64,000 bases of DNA. Source: Actinomadura rupiterrae. Its GTDB lineage: Bacteria; Actinomycetota; Actinomycetes; Streptosporangiales; Streptosporangiaceae. Made by a program: the position numbers and the translations under genes. The stretch covers positions 1-64,000 of the forward strand of contig NZ_JAMZEA010000012.1 in NCBI RefSeq assembly GCF_024172125.1. The letters run 5' to 3'. The notes beneath the pieces are model-generated. The model saw only the letters and a list, made by a program, of their open reading frames with translations. It was not told where the DNA came from and ran no database searches. Of this stretch, positions 40,783-49,182 are shown piece after piece. Each line of letters opens with the position of its first letter. The stretch's first letter is position 1.

Positions 40783-42972
40783 TCAGGCCGGGCCGGGGTC
40801 CGGGGAGCGGCGGCGCGTGCGGCCCTCGACGAGCTTCTGGTCGGGGACGTTCAGCGACAGGCCGGACTTCCGCCAGGGCGTCTCGGCGGCGGCGCGGGCC
40901 TCTGCCGCCTCGTCCGGACGGTCCAGCTCGTCCAGGGCGACGGCGGTCAGGGCGAGCACGCGGCCGCGCAGGTAGTCGTCGCCGATCCGGCCGAACAGCT
41001 CGGCCGCGCGGGTGCCGACCTCGACGGCCTCGGCGGGCTGCCCGAGCTGCATGTGCGCGACGATCGTCCGGGGCAGGCACCACGCCTCGCGGAGCGGCAT
41101 CCCGCGCGTCCGGAAGATCTCGCCGGCGGTCTCCAGCTCGTCCAGCGCGCGCCGCGGGTCGCCCGCGTAGAGGGACGCGACGCCGAGCCCGAGCCAGCAC
41201 AGGCCCTCGGCGTTCGCGTCGGCGGCCGGCCCGGCCAGCGCGAGCCCGGCCAGCCCGTGCCGCCGCGCCTCCTCGGGCATCCCGGTCTCGGCGTAGGCGA
41301 GCGACAGCTGGCCGTGCGCGCGGCTGATGAAGGCGTCATCGCCGGTCAGCCCGTCGAGCGCGTCGGTGAGCAGGCAGATCGCCTCGTCCGCGGCGCCCAT
41401 CACGCGCGCGCCCGCGCCCATCGCGAACAGCACGCCGGCGGGCAGCAGCTCCGCCGGGACGGTCGTCCGGTCGGCGAGCGAGGGCACGACGAACAGCCGC
41501 CCGACGAGCCGTCCGGGCGAGCCGCCGCCCGCGAGGTAGCCGTGGATCGCCGCCATCACGTTGCGGTTCTCGGCCCGCATCCAGGCGATCATCTCCGCCG
41601 CGTCCGCGAAGTGCAGGCCGGTGTGCAGGGCGTCCGCCGCCGCGCTGTGCGCCGCGACGACCTCCGGCTCGGAGTACACCTGGTACAGCGCGAACGTCTG
41701 CCGGAACAGGCCGCGAATGCCCGCAAGGAAGTGCTCCAGCAGCCGTTCCAACGCGCGGGCGCACGAGACCGGGCCGTCGCCGCTCTCGGCGAGTCCGCGC
41801 GCATAGAGGCGCAGGAGGCTGTGATACACGTACCGGCCGGGCGCGCGGCATTCCAGCAGGCCGGAGTCGACGAGCGACTCGCAGAGGTCCTCGGCGTCCA
41901 GGACGTCCAGGTCGAGCAGCGCGGCGGCCGCCTCGACCGAGAAGTCCGGCCCCTCGTGCAGCGCCAGCAGGCGGAACGCGCGGGCCTCCTCGATGCCGAG
42001 CTGGGCGTAGCCGAGCGCGAAGCACGACTCCACGGCCTCGTCGCCGATCCGCAGCTCGCCGAGCCTGCGGCGCTCGTCGGCGAGGCGCCCCGCGAGCACC
42101 GCCGGGCGCATCCGGGGCCGGGCGGCGAGCCGGGACGCGACGATCCGCACCGCGAGCGGCAGCAGCCCGGACGCGTGCACCAGCCGCAGCGCCGCGTCCG
42201 GGTCGGCGGTGATCCGCTCCGGTCCGGCGACGCGTTCGAGCAGCGCGGTCGCGGCCTCCGGGGTGAACGGCGCGAGGTCCAGGTGCGCGGCGACCGGCAG
42301 CTCGGCGAGCCTCGTCCGGCCGGTGACCAGCACCGCGCTGCCGGTCTCGCCGGGCAGCAGCGGCGCGATCTGCGCGGCGTCGCGGGCGTCGTCCAGCACC
42401 ACCAGGACGCGGCGTCCGGCGAGGTGGGAGCGGAGCAGCGCGGCCCGGCGGTCCGGTTCGGGCGGGATCTCCCGGTCCGGCGCGCCGAGAGCGCGCAGGA
42501 ACTCGGCGAGCACCCCGGCGGGAGCGGCCGGGGCCGGGCCGGTTCCGTGCAGCTCGGCGTAGAGCTGGCCGTCCGGGAACGCGTCCCGGACGGTGTGCGC
42601 GACGTGCAGCGCGAGCGCGGTCTTCCCGATGCCGCCGAGCCCGGCGACGGTGACGACGGGCACGGCGCTGCCGTTCCTCGTGGTGAGCGCGGCGGCGAGG
42701 CGCGCGGTCTCGTCGTCCCGTCCGGTGAAGTCCGGCAGGTCGGCGGGAAGCTGCGCAGGCGGCAGCGCCGCCCCCGCCCCCGCCCGCGCGCCCTTCGCGT
42801 CACCGGACGGTGGCCAGTCGCCGCTGACGGGCTGCGGGCTGGGCGTGCCGGCGGGCACCGGGCTGGGCGTGCCGGCGGGCTGCGGGCTGGAAGCTGGTTC
42901 GGGCGTTCCGCTGGACGGCGTCTCGGACGGACTGTCGGCGGAAAGCCCCTTGGCGGGTGGCACGTCGGACAT
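40783..42972 (-). CDS. STAND ATPase with TPR repeats (AfsR-like, no DNA-binding domain)
   Basis: The 729-aa product starts at ATG 42972, about 7 nt after GAGGGG. The first 75 residues are a Pro/Ser-rich disordered stretch with a PAGTPSP repeat. The NB-ARC follows: DFTGRDDE, P-loop GLGGIGKT with Lys117, Walker B VLVVLDDAR, sensor VTGRTRLAEL, and GLPL equivalent SGLLPLAVRIV. A winged-helix part and TPR-like helices form the C-terminal half. There is neither HTH nor SARP domain, so it may need a partner for DNA output. It is divergent from a SARP-STAND gene 72 nt away that lacks TPRs; the two look complementary. Confidence 0.85.
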   Translation of the reverse strand: MSDVPPAKGLSADSPSETPSSGTPEPASSPQPAGTPSPVPAGTPSPQPVSGDWPPSGDAKGARAGAGAALPPAQLPADLPDFTGRDDETARLAAALTTRNGSAVPVVTVAGLGGIGKTALALHVAHTVRDAFPDGQLYAELHGTGPAPAAPAGVLAEFLRALGAPDREIPPEPDRRAALLRSHLAGRRVLVVLDDARDAAQIAPLLPGETGSAVLVTGRTRLAELPVAAHLDLAPFTPEAATALLERVAGPERITADPDAALRLVHASGLLPLAVRIVASRLAARPRMRPAVLAGRLADERRRLGELRIGDEAVESCFALGYAQLGIEEARAFRLLALHEGPDFSVEAAAALLDLDVLDAEDLCESLVDSGLLECRAPGRYVYHSLLRLYARGLAESGDGPVSCARALERLLEHFLAGIRGLFRQTFALYQVYSEPEVVAAHSAAADALHTGLHFADAAEMIAWMRAENRNVMAAIHGYLAGGGSPGRLVGRLFVVPSLADRTTVPAELLPAGVLFAMGAGARVMGAADEAICLLTDALDGLTGDDAFISRAHGQLSLAYAETGMPEEARRHGLAGLALAGPAADANAEGLCWLGLGVASLYAGDPRRALDELETAGEIFRTRGMPLREAWCLPRTIVAHMQLGQPAEAVEVGTRAAELFGRIGDDYLRGRVLALTAVALDELDRPDEAAEARAAAETPWRKSGLSLNVPDQKLVEGRTRRRSPDPGPA

Positions 42973-43044
42973 GGCGATCCCCTCGTTCCCCTCACTCAGG
43001 CAGTAATTTTGCATGTCGGCGACATCGGTGACGTAAGGGAGCAA

Positions 43045-45087
43045 ATGGGCGATGGTCCGCGGTTCGCCGTGCTCGGCCCGGTACGCGGGTGGCGCGGGGA
43101 CGCCGAACTCGACCTCGGCGCGCCGCAGCAGCGCGCGATGCTGGCCTTCCTGCTGCTGCAGGAGGGACGCGCCGTGGCGGCGCAGACGATCATGGCGGCG
43201 CTGTGGGGCGAGCGTCCGCCGGGACGGGCGCTCGGCGCGGTCCGCGCGCACGCGTCCAGGCTGCGCTCGGCCATCGAGCGCGACCGCACGCGTCCCGGCG
43301 TCCTGCTCTCGGCCGGGGACGGATACCAGTTGCTCTTACCGGACGGCGCATTGGACGCCACGCGGTTCCGCAGCGAACTCGCCTCCGCCGAGAGCGCGCG
43401 GGCGTCAGGCGATCTGCACGCAGCGCGGCACCATGTCGCCGAGGCGCTCGCCCTCTGGACGGGCCCGCCGTTGGAAGAAGTTCCCGGACCGTTCGCCCAT
43501 GCGCAACGTGCGCGGCTCGCGGAATGGCGCCTCGCCGCGCTCCAGACGCGTTTCGAACTCGACCTCGAACTCGGGCTCCACGAGGAGGCCGTCGCCGAAC
43601 TCGCGGCTCTGGCCGCCGAGCATCCGCTGCGCGAAGGGTTCCAGCGGCTCCTGATGCTGGCGCTGCACCGGTCAGGGCGGCACGCCGAGGCGATCGAGGT
43701 CTTCGACCGGTCGCGCTCCCTGCTGGACGCCGAACTGGGCCTGGACCCCAGTCCCGAACTTCTCGACCTCCGCCGCCGCATAGCCGCCGCTGCGCTGGCG
43801 CCGGGCGAGGGTGGCGGCGCGTTGCGCGAGGTCAGCGGGGCGGGGGTGGCGCAGTTGCCTACGGATCTGATCGATTTCAGCGGGCGGGAGGCGGAGGTCG
43901 CCGAGCTGGTCCGGGTGCTGTCGTCCGGAGCGGCCGTCGCGGCGGTGCACGGGCCGGTCGGAGTCGGGAAGTCGGCGCTCGCGCTGCGCGTCGCGCATCA
44001 GGTGAGAGATTCCTATCCGGACGGACAGCTGTACGCCGACCTGCGCCGCGGCGACCCCGACGCGATCCTGCTGGACTTCCTGCGCACGCTCGGGGTGCCC
44101 GCCGATGGCGTCCCGGCGCGTTCCGGGCGGGTCGCGCTGTTCCGGTCGGCGCTGCGCGGGCGGCGGATGCTGCTCGTCCTCGACAACGCGCCGGACGCGG
44201 AGTCGCTCCGTCCGCTGCTTCCCGTTGGCGGCTGCTCCGCGCTGGTCACCTGCCCGGCGCGGCCGGACGTCCCGCACGCGATCGAGCCCGACGTCCCGCA
44301 CACGGTCGAGCCCGACGTCCCGCACACGGTCGAGCCCGACGTCCCGCACACGGTCGAGCCCGACGTCCCGCACACGGTCGAGCCCGACGTCCCGCACACG
44401 GTCGAGCCCGACGTCCCGCACACGGTCGAGCCCGACGTCCCGCACACGGTCGAGCCCGACGTCCCGCACACGGTCGAGCCCGACGTCCCGCACACGGTCG
44501 AGCCCGACGTCCCGCACACGGTCGAGCCCGACGTCCCGCACACGGTCGAGCCGGACGTCCCGCACGCGGTCGAGGCGGACGTTCGGCACACGGTCGAGTT
44601 GTCCGAGTTCTCCGAGCGCGAGGCCGTCGCGCTCTTCGGACGCATCGCGGGCCCCGAGCGGGTGCAGGACGAGCCGGACGCGGTCGCCGAGGCCCTGGCG
44701 TTGTGCGGACGGCTCCCCCTGGCCGTCCGGATCCTGGCCGCGCGGCTCGCGTCCCGGCCCGGCTGGACGGTCGGTTCGCTCGTCCGGCGGCTCGCGGACG
44801 AGCGCCGCCGCCTCGCCGAGCTGAAGGTCGGCACGCTCGACGTCGAAGCGTCCTTCGCGCGCGCCCGCGCCCGCCTCGACGCCTCGCAGGACCGCGCGTT
44901 CCGGCTGCTGGCAGAAGCGACTGGCGCGTTCACGCTCGATGCCGCTGCCGAACTCCTGGGCGTCCCGCCGGACGAGGCGCGGGCCGTCCTGGACGCGCTA
45001 CGCGACCTCGGACTGCTGACCAGCCCGTCCAGCGAGCACTACCGCTACCCCGACCTGCTCAGGCTGTACGCCCGCCAGCTGCCCTGA
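43045..45087 (+). CDS. SARP-STAND regulator carrying fourteen tandem octapeptides
   Basis: The 680-aa product starts at ATG 43045 after AAGGGAG. It has an OmpR-like SARP DNA-binding domain (about 5-98), a BTAD domain (about 105-250) and an NB-ARC ATPase (P-loop GPVGVGKS with Lys309; Walker B MLLVLDNAP). At residues 407-518, just after the sensor-1 strand (SALVTC), fourteen PDVPHTVE-type units are inserted where relatives have a short loop. The ARC part resumes at LSEFSEREAVALF and GRLPLAVRIL. There is no TPR region, and the gene ends 1 nt from the convergent AfsR-like gene. SARPs activate antibiotic clusters. Confidence 0.85.
   Translation: MGDGPRFAVLGPVRGWRGDAELDLGAPQQRAMLAFLLLQEGRAVAAQTIMAALWGERPPGRALGAVRAHASRLRSAIERDRTRPGVLLSAGDGYQLLLPDGALDATRFRSELASAESARASGDLHAARHHVAEALALWTGPPLEEVPGPFAHAQRARLAEWRLAALQTRFELDLELGLHEEAVAELAALAAEHPLREGFQRLLMLALHRSGRHAEAIEVFDRSRSLLDAELGLDPSPELLDLRRRIAAAALAPGEGGGALREVSGAGVAQLPTDLIDFSGREAEVAELVRVLSSGAAVAAVHGPVGVGKSALALRVAHQVRDSYPDGQLYADLRRGDPDAILLDFLRTLGVPADGVPARSGRVALFRSALRGRRMLLVLDNAPDAESLRPLLPVGGCSALVTCPARPDVPHAIEPDVPHTVEPDVPHTVEPDVPHTVEPDVPHTVEPDVPHTVEPDVPHTVEPDVPHTVEPDVPHTVEPDVPHTVEPDVPHTVEPDVPHTVEPDVPHAVEADVRHTVELSEFSEREAVALFGRIAGPERVQDEPDAVAEALALCGRLPLAVRILAARLASRPGWTVGSLVRRLADERRRLAELKVGTLDVEASFARARARLDASQDRAFRLLAEATGAFTLDAAAELLGVPPDEARAVLDALRDLGLLTSPSSEHYRYPDLLRLYARQLP
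44263..44598 (+). repeat. 14 x 24-bp coding minisatellite
   Basis: Fourteen in-register 24-bp units each encode P/A-D-V-P/R-H-x-V/I-E. Units 2-12 encode the identical peptide and are nearly or fully identical in DNA; units 1, 13 and 14 are diverged edges. Each unit holds GACGTC and CCGCAC. The near-identity suggests recent slippage or recombination expansion. Confidence 0.97.
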
Positions 45088-45088
45088 G

Positions 45089-48055
45089 TCAGCGGGCGCA
45101 CGTGCTGCTCGTCGGGGCCTGGTCGCTGGACGCGAGCAGGGCGCGGACGTCGTCCGCCTCGGGAACGCCCAGGTCGGTGAACATGGCGAGCGCGGCGCGC
45201 CATTCGCGGTGGGCGCGGGACGTCTGGCCGAGCGCGGCCCAGGCGCGGCCCAGGACGACCCGGGTGCGCGCCTGCTGCCAGTCCCCGCCGATGACGCGCG
45301 CGACGGCGAGGGACTGCGTCGCGGTGTCGGCGGCGTCCCTGAACTGGCCGAGGGCGAGGCGCGCCTCGGCCATCCGCATGAGCACCTGCGCCTCGCGCAG
45401 CGGGAGCGAGTGCGTCCAGCAGACGGTGAGCGCCTCGTCGAAGGCGGCCAGCGCGTCGACGTGCCGGTCCAGCGCGCCGAGGACCTGGCCGACCAGGTAG
45501 AGCGCGTAGGCGACGGCGACCGGGGCGTCCGCGCGGCGGGCGAGCGCGAGGCCCTGGTACCCGGCGGCGAGCGCGGCCGTCCGGTCGCCCGCCGCGAGGT
45601 GCAGCTGCGCGATGTTCGCCATCCGCGTCGCCTGGCCCCGGACGTTCCCCATCCGGATGTCGATCGCGAGCACCTCCTTGCAGCGCGCCAGGCTGACCGC
45701 GTGGTCACGCCGGTAGAAGGCGTCCAGCGCGAGGACGCTCAGCGCCTCGGCCAGCGCGGACTCGTCGCCGAGCTCGCGGCACAGTTCGACGGCGCGTCCG
45801 ACGAGCTGCTGACCGCCGGGCTGCTTCACGCAGTGGATCAGGTGGTAGCCGAGGACGAACGACCCGGCCATCTCCGCGCGCCGGTTGCCGCGCGCCACCC
45901 CGGCGTCCAGGAGGGCGCGCGCGGCGACGACCAGCTCCATCCAGCGCGGCCCGTCGTCGAGCTGCTGCGCGAGGGCGAGCGTCAGCTCCGCGACGCCGTC
46001 CAGGGGCGGGACGGGATCGGCGGCGTGCCGGGTGACCAGCGCCAGCAGCTCCGACAGGTGATCGGTCGTCCACTGGCTCGCGGCGTTCGCGGAGGGGAAC
46101 CGGGGCGGTCCGGTCCGGGCCGCGAGCGCGTGGCTCTCCCCGAGCAGGACGAGCGCCTCGCGCTGCGCCGCCAGGTGGTAGTCCAGCAGCCGGGCGTACG
46201 CGGCGCGCCGCTCGTCCGGGCCAAGCCGCTCGCCCAGCTCGCGCGCGAACAGCAGGGACAGGTTGTGGAAGCGGTACCGGCGCGGCGCGGGCGAGGCGAG
46301 CATGCCCAGCTCGACCAGCGAGTCGGCGAGTTCCTCGGCCTCCTCCTCGTCCGTGCCGAGCAGCGCGGCGGCCGTCCCCGCCGAGATCACGGGCGCGTCG
46401 GAGAGCGCGAGCAGCCGGAACGCCCGCGCCTGGCCGGCGTCGAGCCGGTCATAGGCCACCCGGAACGTGGACTCGACGGCCGTCCCGCCGAGCCGCAGCT
46501 CCGCGAGCCGCCGCCGCCCGTCCGCGATCCGGGCGAGGAGCGACTCGACCGTCCAGTTCGGATGCTCCGCGAGCCGGGACGCGACGATCCGCACCGCGAG
46601 CGGCAGCCGGTCGCACAGCCGCAGCAGCTCCTCGGCCGCCGAGCGCTCGGCGGCCGTCCGCGCCGTACCGGCGATCCCCGCGAACAGGGCGAGCGCGTCG
46701 CCGCGATCGAGCGTGCCGAGGTCGAGGTGGCGGTCCACCGGCAGCGCGGCGGGACGGGCCCGTCCGGCGATCAGCACCGCGCATCCCGCGCCTCCCGGCA
46801 GCAGCGGGCGCAGGCGCGTGGTGTCGCCCGCGTTGTCCAGGACGACCAGCACCTTCCGGTCGGCCAGGCACGAGCGGAAGAGCGCGGCGGCTGAGGCCGG
46901 GTCGTCCGGTTGGTGCGCGTCCGGGACGCCGAGCCGGCGCAGGAACCCGGCGAGCACGCGGTACGGGTCGACCGCATCCTCCCCACCCCCGCCCAGATCT
47001 GCGTAGAGGACGCCGTCCGGGAAGGATTCGGCCACGTCGTGCGCGACCTGCAGCGCGAGCGCCGTCTTCCCGACGCCCGCTCCCCCGGCCAGCGTCACGA
47101 TCACCGGCGCCCGGCCGCGCCGTCCGCCGCGATCGGGCTCGGTGAGCGTCGTCCGCAGGCACGCCAGTTCCCGCGCCCGCCCCACGAAATCCGGAACCGC
47201 GCGCGGCAACGCGTACATCGGCACGTCCGGGGACACCTCTTCGCGACGAAGCGTCGTTTCGCTCACGGACACCGCGTGAGGTGTTTCCTCGGGCTCGTCC
47301 GGGGTGGCTCGGAGGATGCGTTGGTGCAGGTCTTGGAGGGGTTGGCCGGGGCGGGCGTCCAGCTCGGCCGCGAGGGAGCGGCGTGCCGTGGTGTACGCCT
47401 CCAGGGCTTCGGCGCGGCGCCCGCTGCGGTAGAGGGCCAGCATGCGGAGTTCGTGGAGGCGCTCGCGGAGCGGGTGCGCGGCAGTCAGCGCGGCCAGCTC
47501 GACGGCGGCCTGGGCGTGGTGGCCGAGGGCGAGGTCGGCGGCGAAGCGGGCCTCCAGCGCGTCCAGGCGGAGCAGGCAGAGGCGCTCGCGGTGCGCGGCG
47601 GCGGACGGTCCGGGCAGGCCGGCGAGGGGTTCGCCGCCCCAGAGCGTGTCGGCGTCCAGGAGGAGGCGGCGCGCCCGGGCGTGGTCACTGGCCTCGGCGG
47701 CATCGCGGGCGTCCCGGACGAGCCGCTCGAACTCCACCGAGTCGACGTCCTCGGGCGGGACGCGCAGGGCGTACCCCGGCCCGACCGAGACCAGGAGCGC
47801 GGGACGGGCCCGGTCGTCCTCCAGGACGAGCCGCAGCCGCGACACGTAGGTGCGGATCATGCCGACCGCGCGGGCGGGCGGCGGGCCGTCCCAGAGCGCG
47901 GCCACCAGGTCGTCGATGCCGGCCGGGCGGCCGCCGCGCAGCAGCAGCGCCGCGAGCAGCGCGCCCTGCTGCGGCGACCCGGTGCCGAGCCGGACGTCGC
48001 CGCGGCGGACCGCCGGCGGTCCGAGCAGCGTGAAGCGCAGTCGTGTCGAGGTCAC
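45089..48055 (-). CDS. AfsR-type SARP-STAND-TPR regulator
   Basis: The 988-aa product has the full AfsR layout: OmpR-like SARP domain (about 5-100), BTAD (about 105-252), NB-ARC with P-loop GGAGVGKT (Lys330), Walker B VLVVLDNAG and LCDRLPLAVRIVA, then a helical region and TPRs to the end (about 730-970). In this family ATP binding and phosphorylation by Ser/Thr kinases such as AfsK promote DNA binding at secondary-metabolism promoters. GTG 48055 follows GAGAGGG by 8 nt. It is one of three neighbouring STAND regulators, but no biosynthetic cluster is visible in the window. Confidence 0.92.
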   Translation of the reverse strand: MTSTRLRFTLLGPPAVRRGDVRLGTGSPQQGALLAALLLRGGRPAGIDDLVAALWDGPPPARAVGMIRTYVSRLRLVLEDDRARPALLVSVGPGYALRVPPEDVDSVEFERLVRDARDAAEASDHARARRLLLDADTLWGGEPLAGLPGPSAAAHRERLCLLRLDALEARFAADLALGHHAQAAVELAALTAAHPLRERLHELRMLALYRSGRRAEALEAYTTARRSLAAELDARPGQPLQDLHQRILRATPDEPEETPHAVSVSETTLRREEVSPDVPMYALPRAVPDFVGRARELACLRTTLTEPDRGGRRGRAPVIVTLAGGAGVGKTALALQVAHDVAESFPDGVLYADLGGGGEDAVDPYRVLAGFLRRLGVPDAHQPDDPASAAALFRSCLADRKVLVVLDNAGDTTRLRPLLPGGAGCAVLIAGRARPAALPVDRHLDLGTLDRGDALALFAGIAGTARTAAERSAAEELLRLCDRLPLAVRIVASRLAEHPNWTVESLLARIADGRRRLAELRLGGTAVESTFRVAYDRLDAGQARAFRLLALSDAPVISAGTAAALLGTDEEEAEELADSLVELGMLASPAPRRYRFHNLSLLFARELGERLGPDERRAAYARLLDYHLAAQREALVLLGESHALAARTGPPRFPSANAASQWTTDHLSELLALVTRHAADPVPPLDGVAELTLALAQQLDDGPRWMELVVAARALLDAGVARGNRRAEMAGSFVLGYHLIHCVKQPGGQQLVGRAVELCRELGDESALAEALSVLALDAFYRRDHAVSLARCKEVLAIDIRMGNVRGQATRMANIAQLHLAAGDRTAALAAGYQGLALARRADAPVAVAYALYLVGQVLGALDRHVDALAAFDEALTVCWTHSLPLREAQVLMRMAEARLALGQFRDAADTATQSLAVARVIGGDWQQARTRVVLGRAWAALGQTSRAHREWRAALAMFTDLGVPEADDVRALLASSDQAPTSSTCAR

Positions 48056-48164
48056 CCCGGTTACCCTCTCGAATGCCGATCATCATGCGATCAATGCCCG
48101 CTGTACCCGCAGCGCCCTCGGTGCCGGTCCTGTCGTCAACGTCAACGGCTGGTCGGTTCACCGC

Positions 48165-48944
48165 TCACTCTCGCACGGTGAAGGTGTCCGGGCTGGTGGC
48201 GGATCCGCCCGGTGTGCGGACGACGAGCCGTCCGGACGCGGCGTCCGCCGGGACGGTCGTGGTGAGCGAGGTGTCGGTGACGGACCTGACCGGCGCCTCG
48301 GCCGTACCGAACCGGACGGCCGTCGCGGCGGACAGCCCGACCCCGGTGATCCGGACGGACTCGCCGGGCGCGGCCTCGACCGGGTCCACGTCCCGGACCT
48401 GCGGGCCCATCGCCTGGTCGCGGCCCTGCTGGGCGGGTGCGAGCAGGGTGGCGAACACCGCGCGGAGCTTCTCGGACGTCTCCCGCGAGAACAGCCCGAC
48501 CAGCGCGGAGAGCGCGGCGACCGTGTACGGGTTGATGTCGTCGCCGCCCGCGCCCGTCACGAGGCCGCCGCGCAGCACGAGGTAGACGATCAGGCCGAGC
48601 AGCGCGCCGACGAACGGCAGCGCCAGGTACATCATCAGCCAGCTGCGGCGCAGCGACCGGTTCCCGACGTACCAGTACAGCGAGCGGGACACGTGCACGC
48701 ACGAGCCGAGCGCGCCCGCCGCCAGCACGACGAGGAACATCGCCTTGTCGCGGGACACGTGCGTCCGCCATCCGAACCAGTTCAGCGTGTGCGCGGGCGG
48801 CGTCCGCGTCCCGGCCGGGACGCCCGGCGGCCACGCCTGGACGAGCAGCGTCACCAGCGCCGCCGACATGAGCACGATGACCAGGGCGACCGCGACGATG
48901 TCGCGGGTGCGCGCGTAGTCGCCGCCGACCGGGGCGTCCTGCAC
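48165..48944 (-). CDS. membrane protein with C-terminal IPT/TIG domain
   Basis: The 259-aa product starts at GTG 48944, after GAGGA; the upstream open frame consists of translated 30-bp repeats and is rejected. Four hydrophobic helices lie within residues about 10-165 (IVAVALVIVLMSAALVTLLV, AMFLVVLAAGALGSCVHV, MMYLALPFVGALLGLIVYLVL, a shorter one near PYTVAALSALVGLF). The last 80 residues are an Ig-like IPT/TIG fold (VDPVEAAPGESVRITGVGLSAATAVRFG). It is tail-to-head with the AfsR-like gene on the same strand. Function unknown; a cell-surface sensing or scaffolding role is possible. Confidence 0.75.
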   Translation of the reverse strand: MQDAPVGGDYARTRDIVAVALVIVLMSAALVTLLVQAWPPGVPAGTRTPPAHTLNWFGWRTHVSRDKAMFLVVLAAGALGSCVHVSRSLYWYVGNRSLRRSWLMMYLALPFVGALLGLIVYLVLRGGLVTGAGGDDINPYTVAALSALVGLFSRETSEKLRAVFATLLAPAQQGRDQAMGPQVRDVDPVEAAPGESVRITGVGLSAATAVRFGTAEAPVRSVTDTSLTTTVPADAASGRLVVRTPGGSATSPDTFTVRE

Positions 48945-48960
48945 GGATGTTCCTCGCTGA

Positions 48961-49049
48961 TGTCTCGTCGGGGGGCGTCTCACGCAAATCTGTCTCGTCG
49001 GGGGGCGTCTCACGCAGATCTGGCTCGTCGGGGGCGTCTCACGCATATC
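48961..49049. repeat. 3 x 30-bp direct repeat upstream of the IPT membrane protein gene
   Basis: Units at 48961-48990, 48991-49020 and 49021-49049 share CTCGTCGGGG and CGTCTCACGCA; the third has lost one G. They start 17 nt upstream of the leftward start codon, inside its promoter or leader. Confidence 0.9.
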
Positions 49050-49182
49050 GCTCCGCACCGCCGCCCCGTTTCCGTGCCGGGCGCCCCGAAAGATCGCCCT
49101 ATTCACCCCATCCCATTACAAATTGGTGGAGTCTTCACCGGTGGTTCTGTTTACGACAGGCCGGTCGCCCTACGCTCCCGCC

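Noticed and set aside
41053..43044. Upstream extension of the SARP-STAND gene (1344-codon frame)
   Set aside because: It overlaps the divergent STAND-TPR gene antisense. The SARP domain begins naturally at ATG 43045 after AAGGGAG.
43672..44589. 305-codon minus-strand frame made of DVGLDRVR repeats
   Set aside because: It is the complement of the coding minisatellite; the plus-strand frame continues into conserved NB-ARC sequence on both sides.
44263..44598. CRISPR array
   Set aside because: The units are directly adjacent with no spacers and lie in a coding frame. The same holds for the other tandem arrays in the window.
48945..49106. N-terminal extension of the IPT membrane protein with a repeated RRPPTRQICV segment
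   Set aside because: The peptide is translated from the 30-bp repeats; GTG 48944 has a good ribosome site and starts directly before the first membrane helix.
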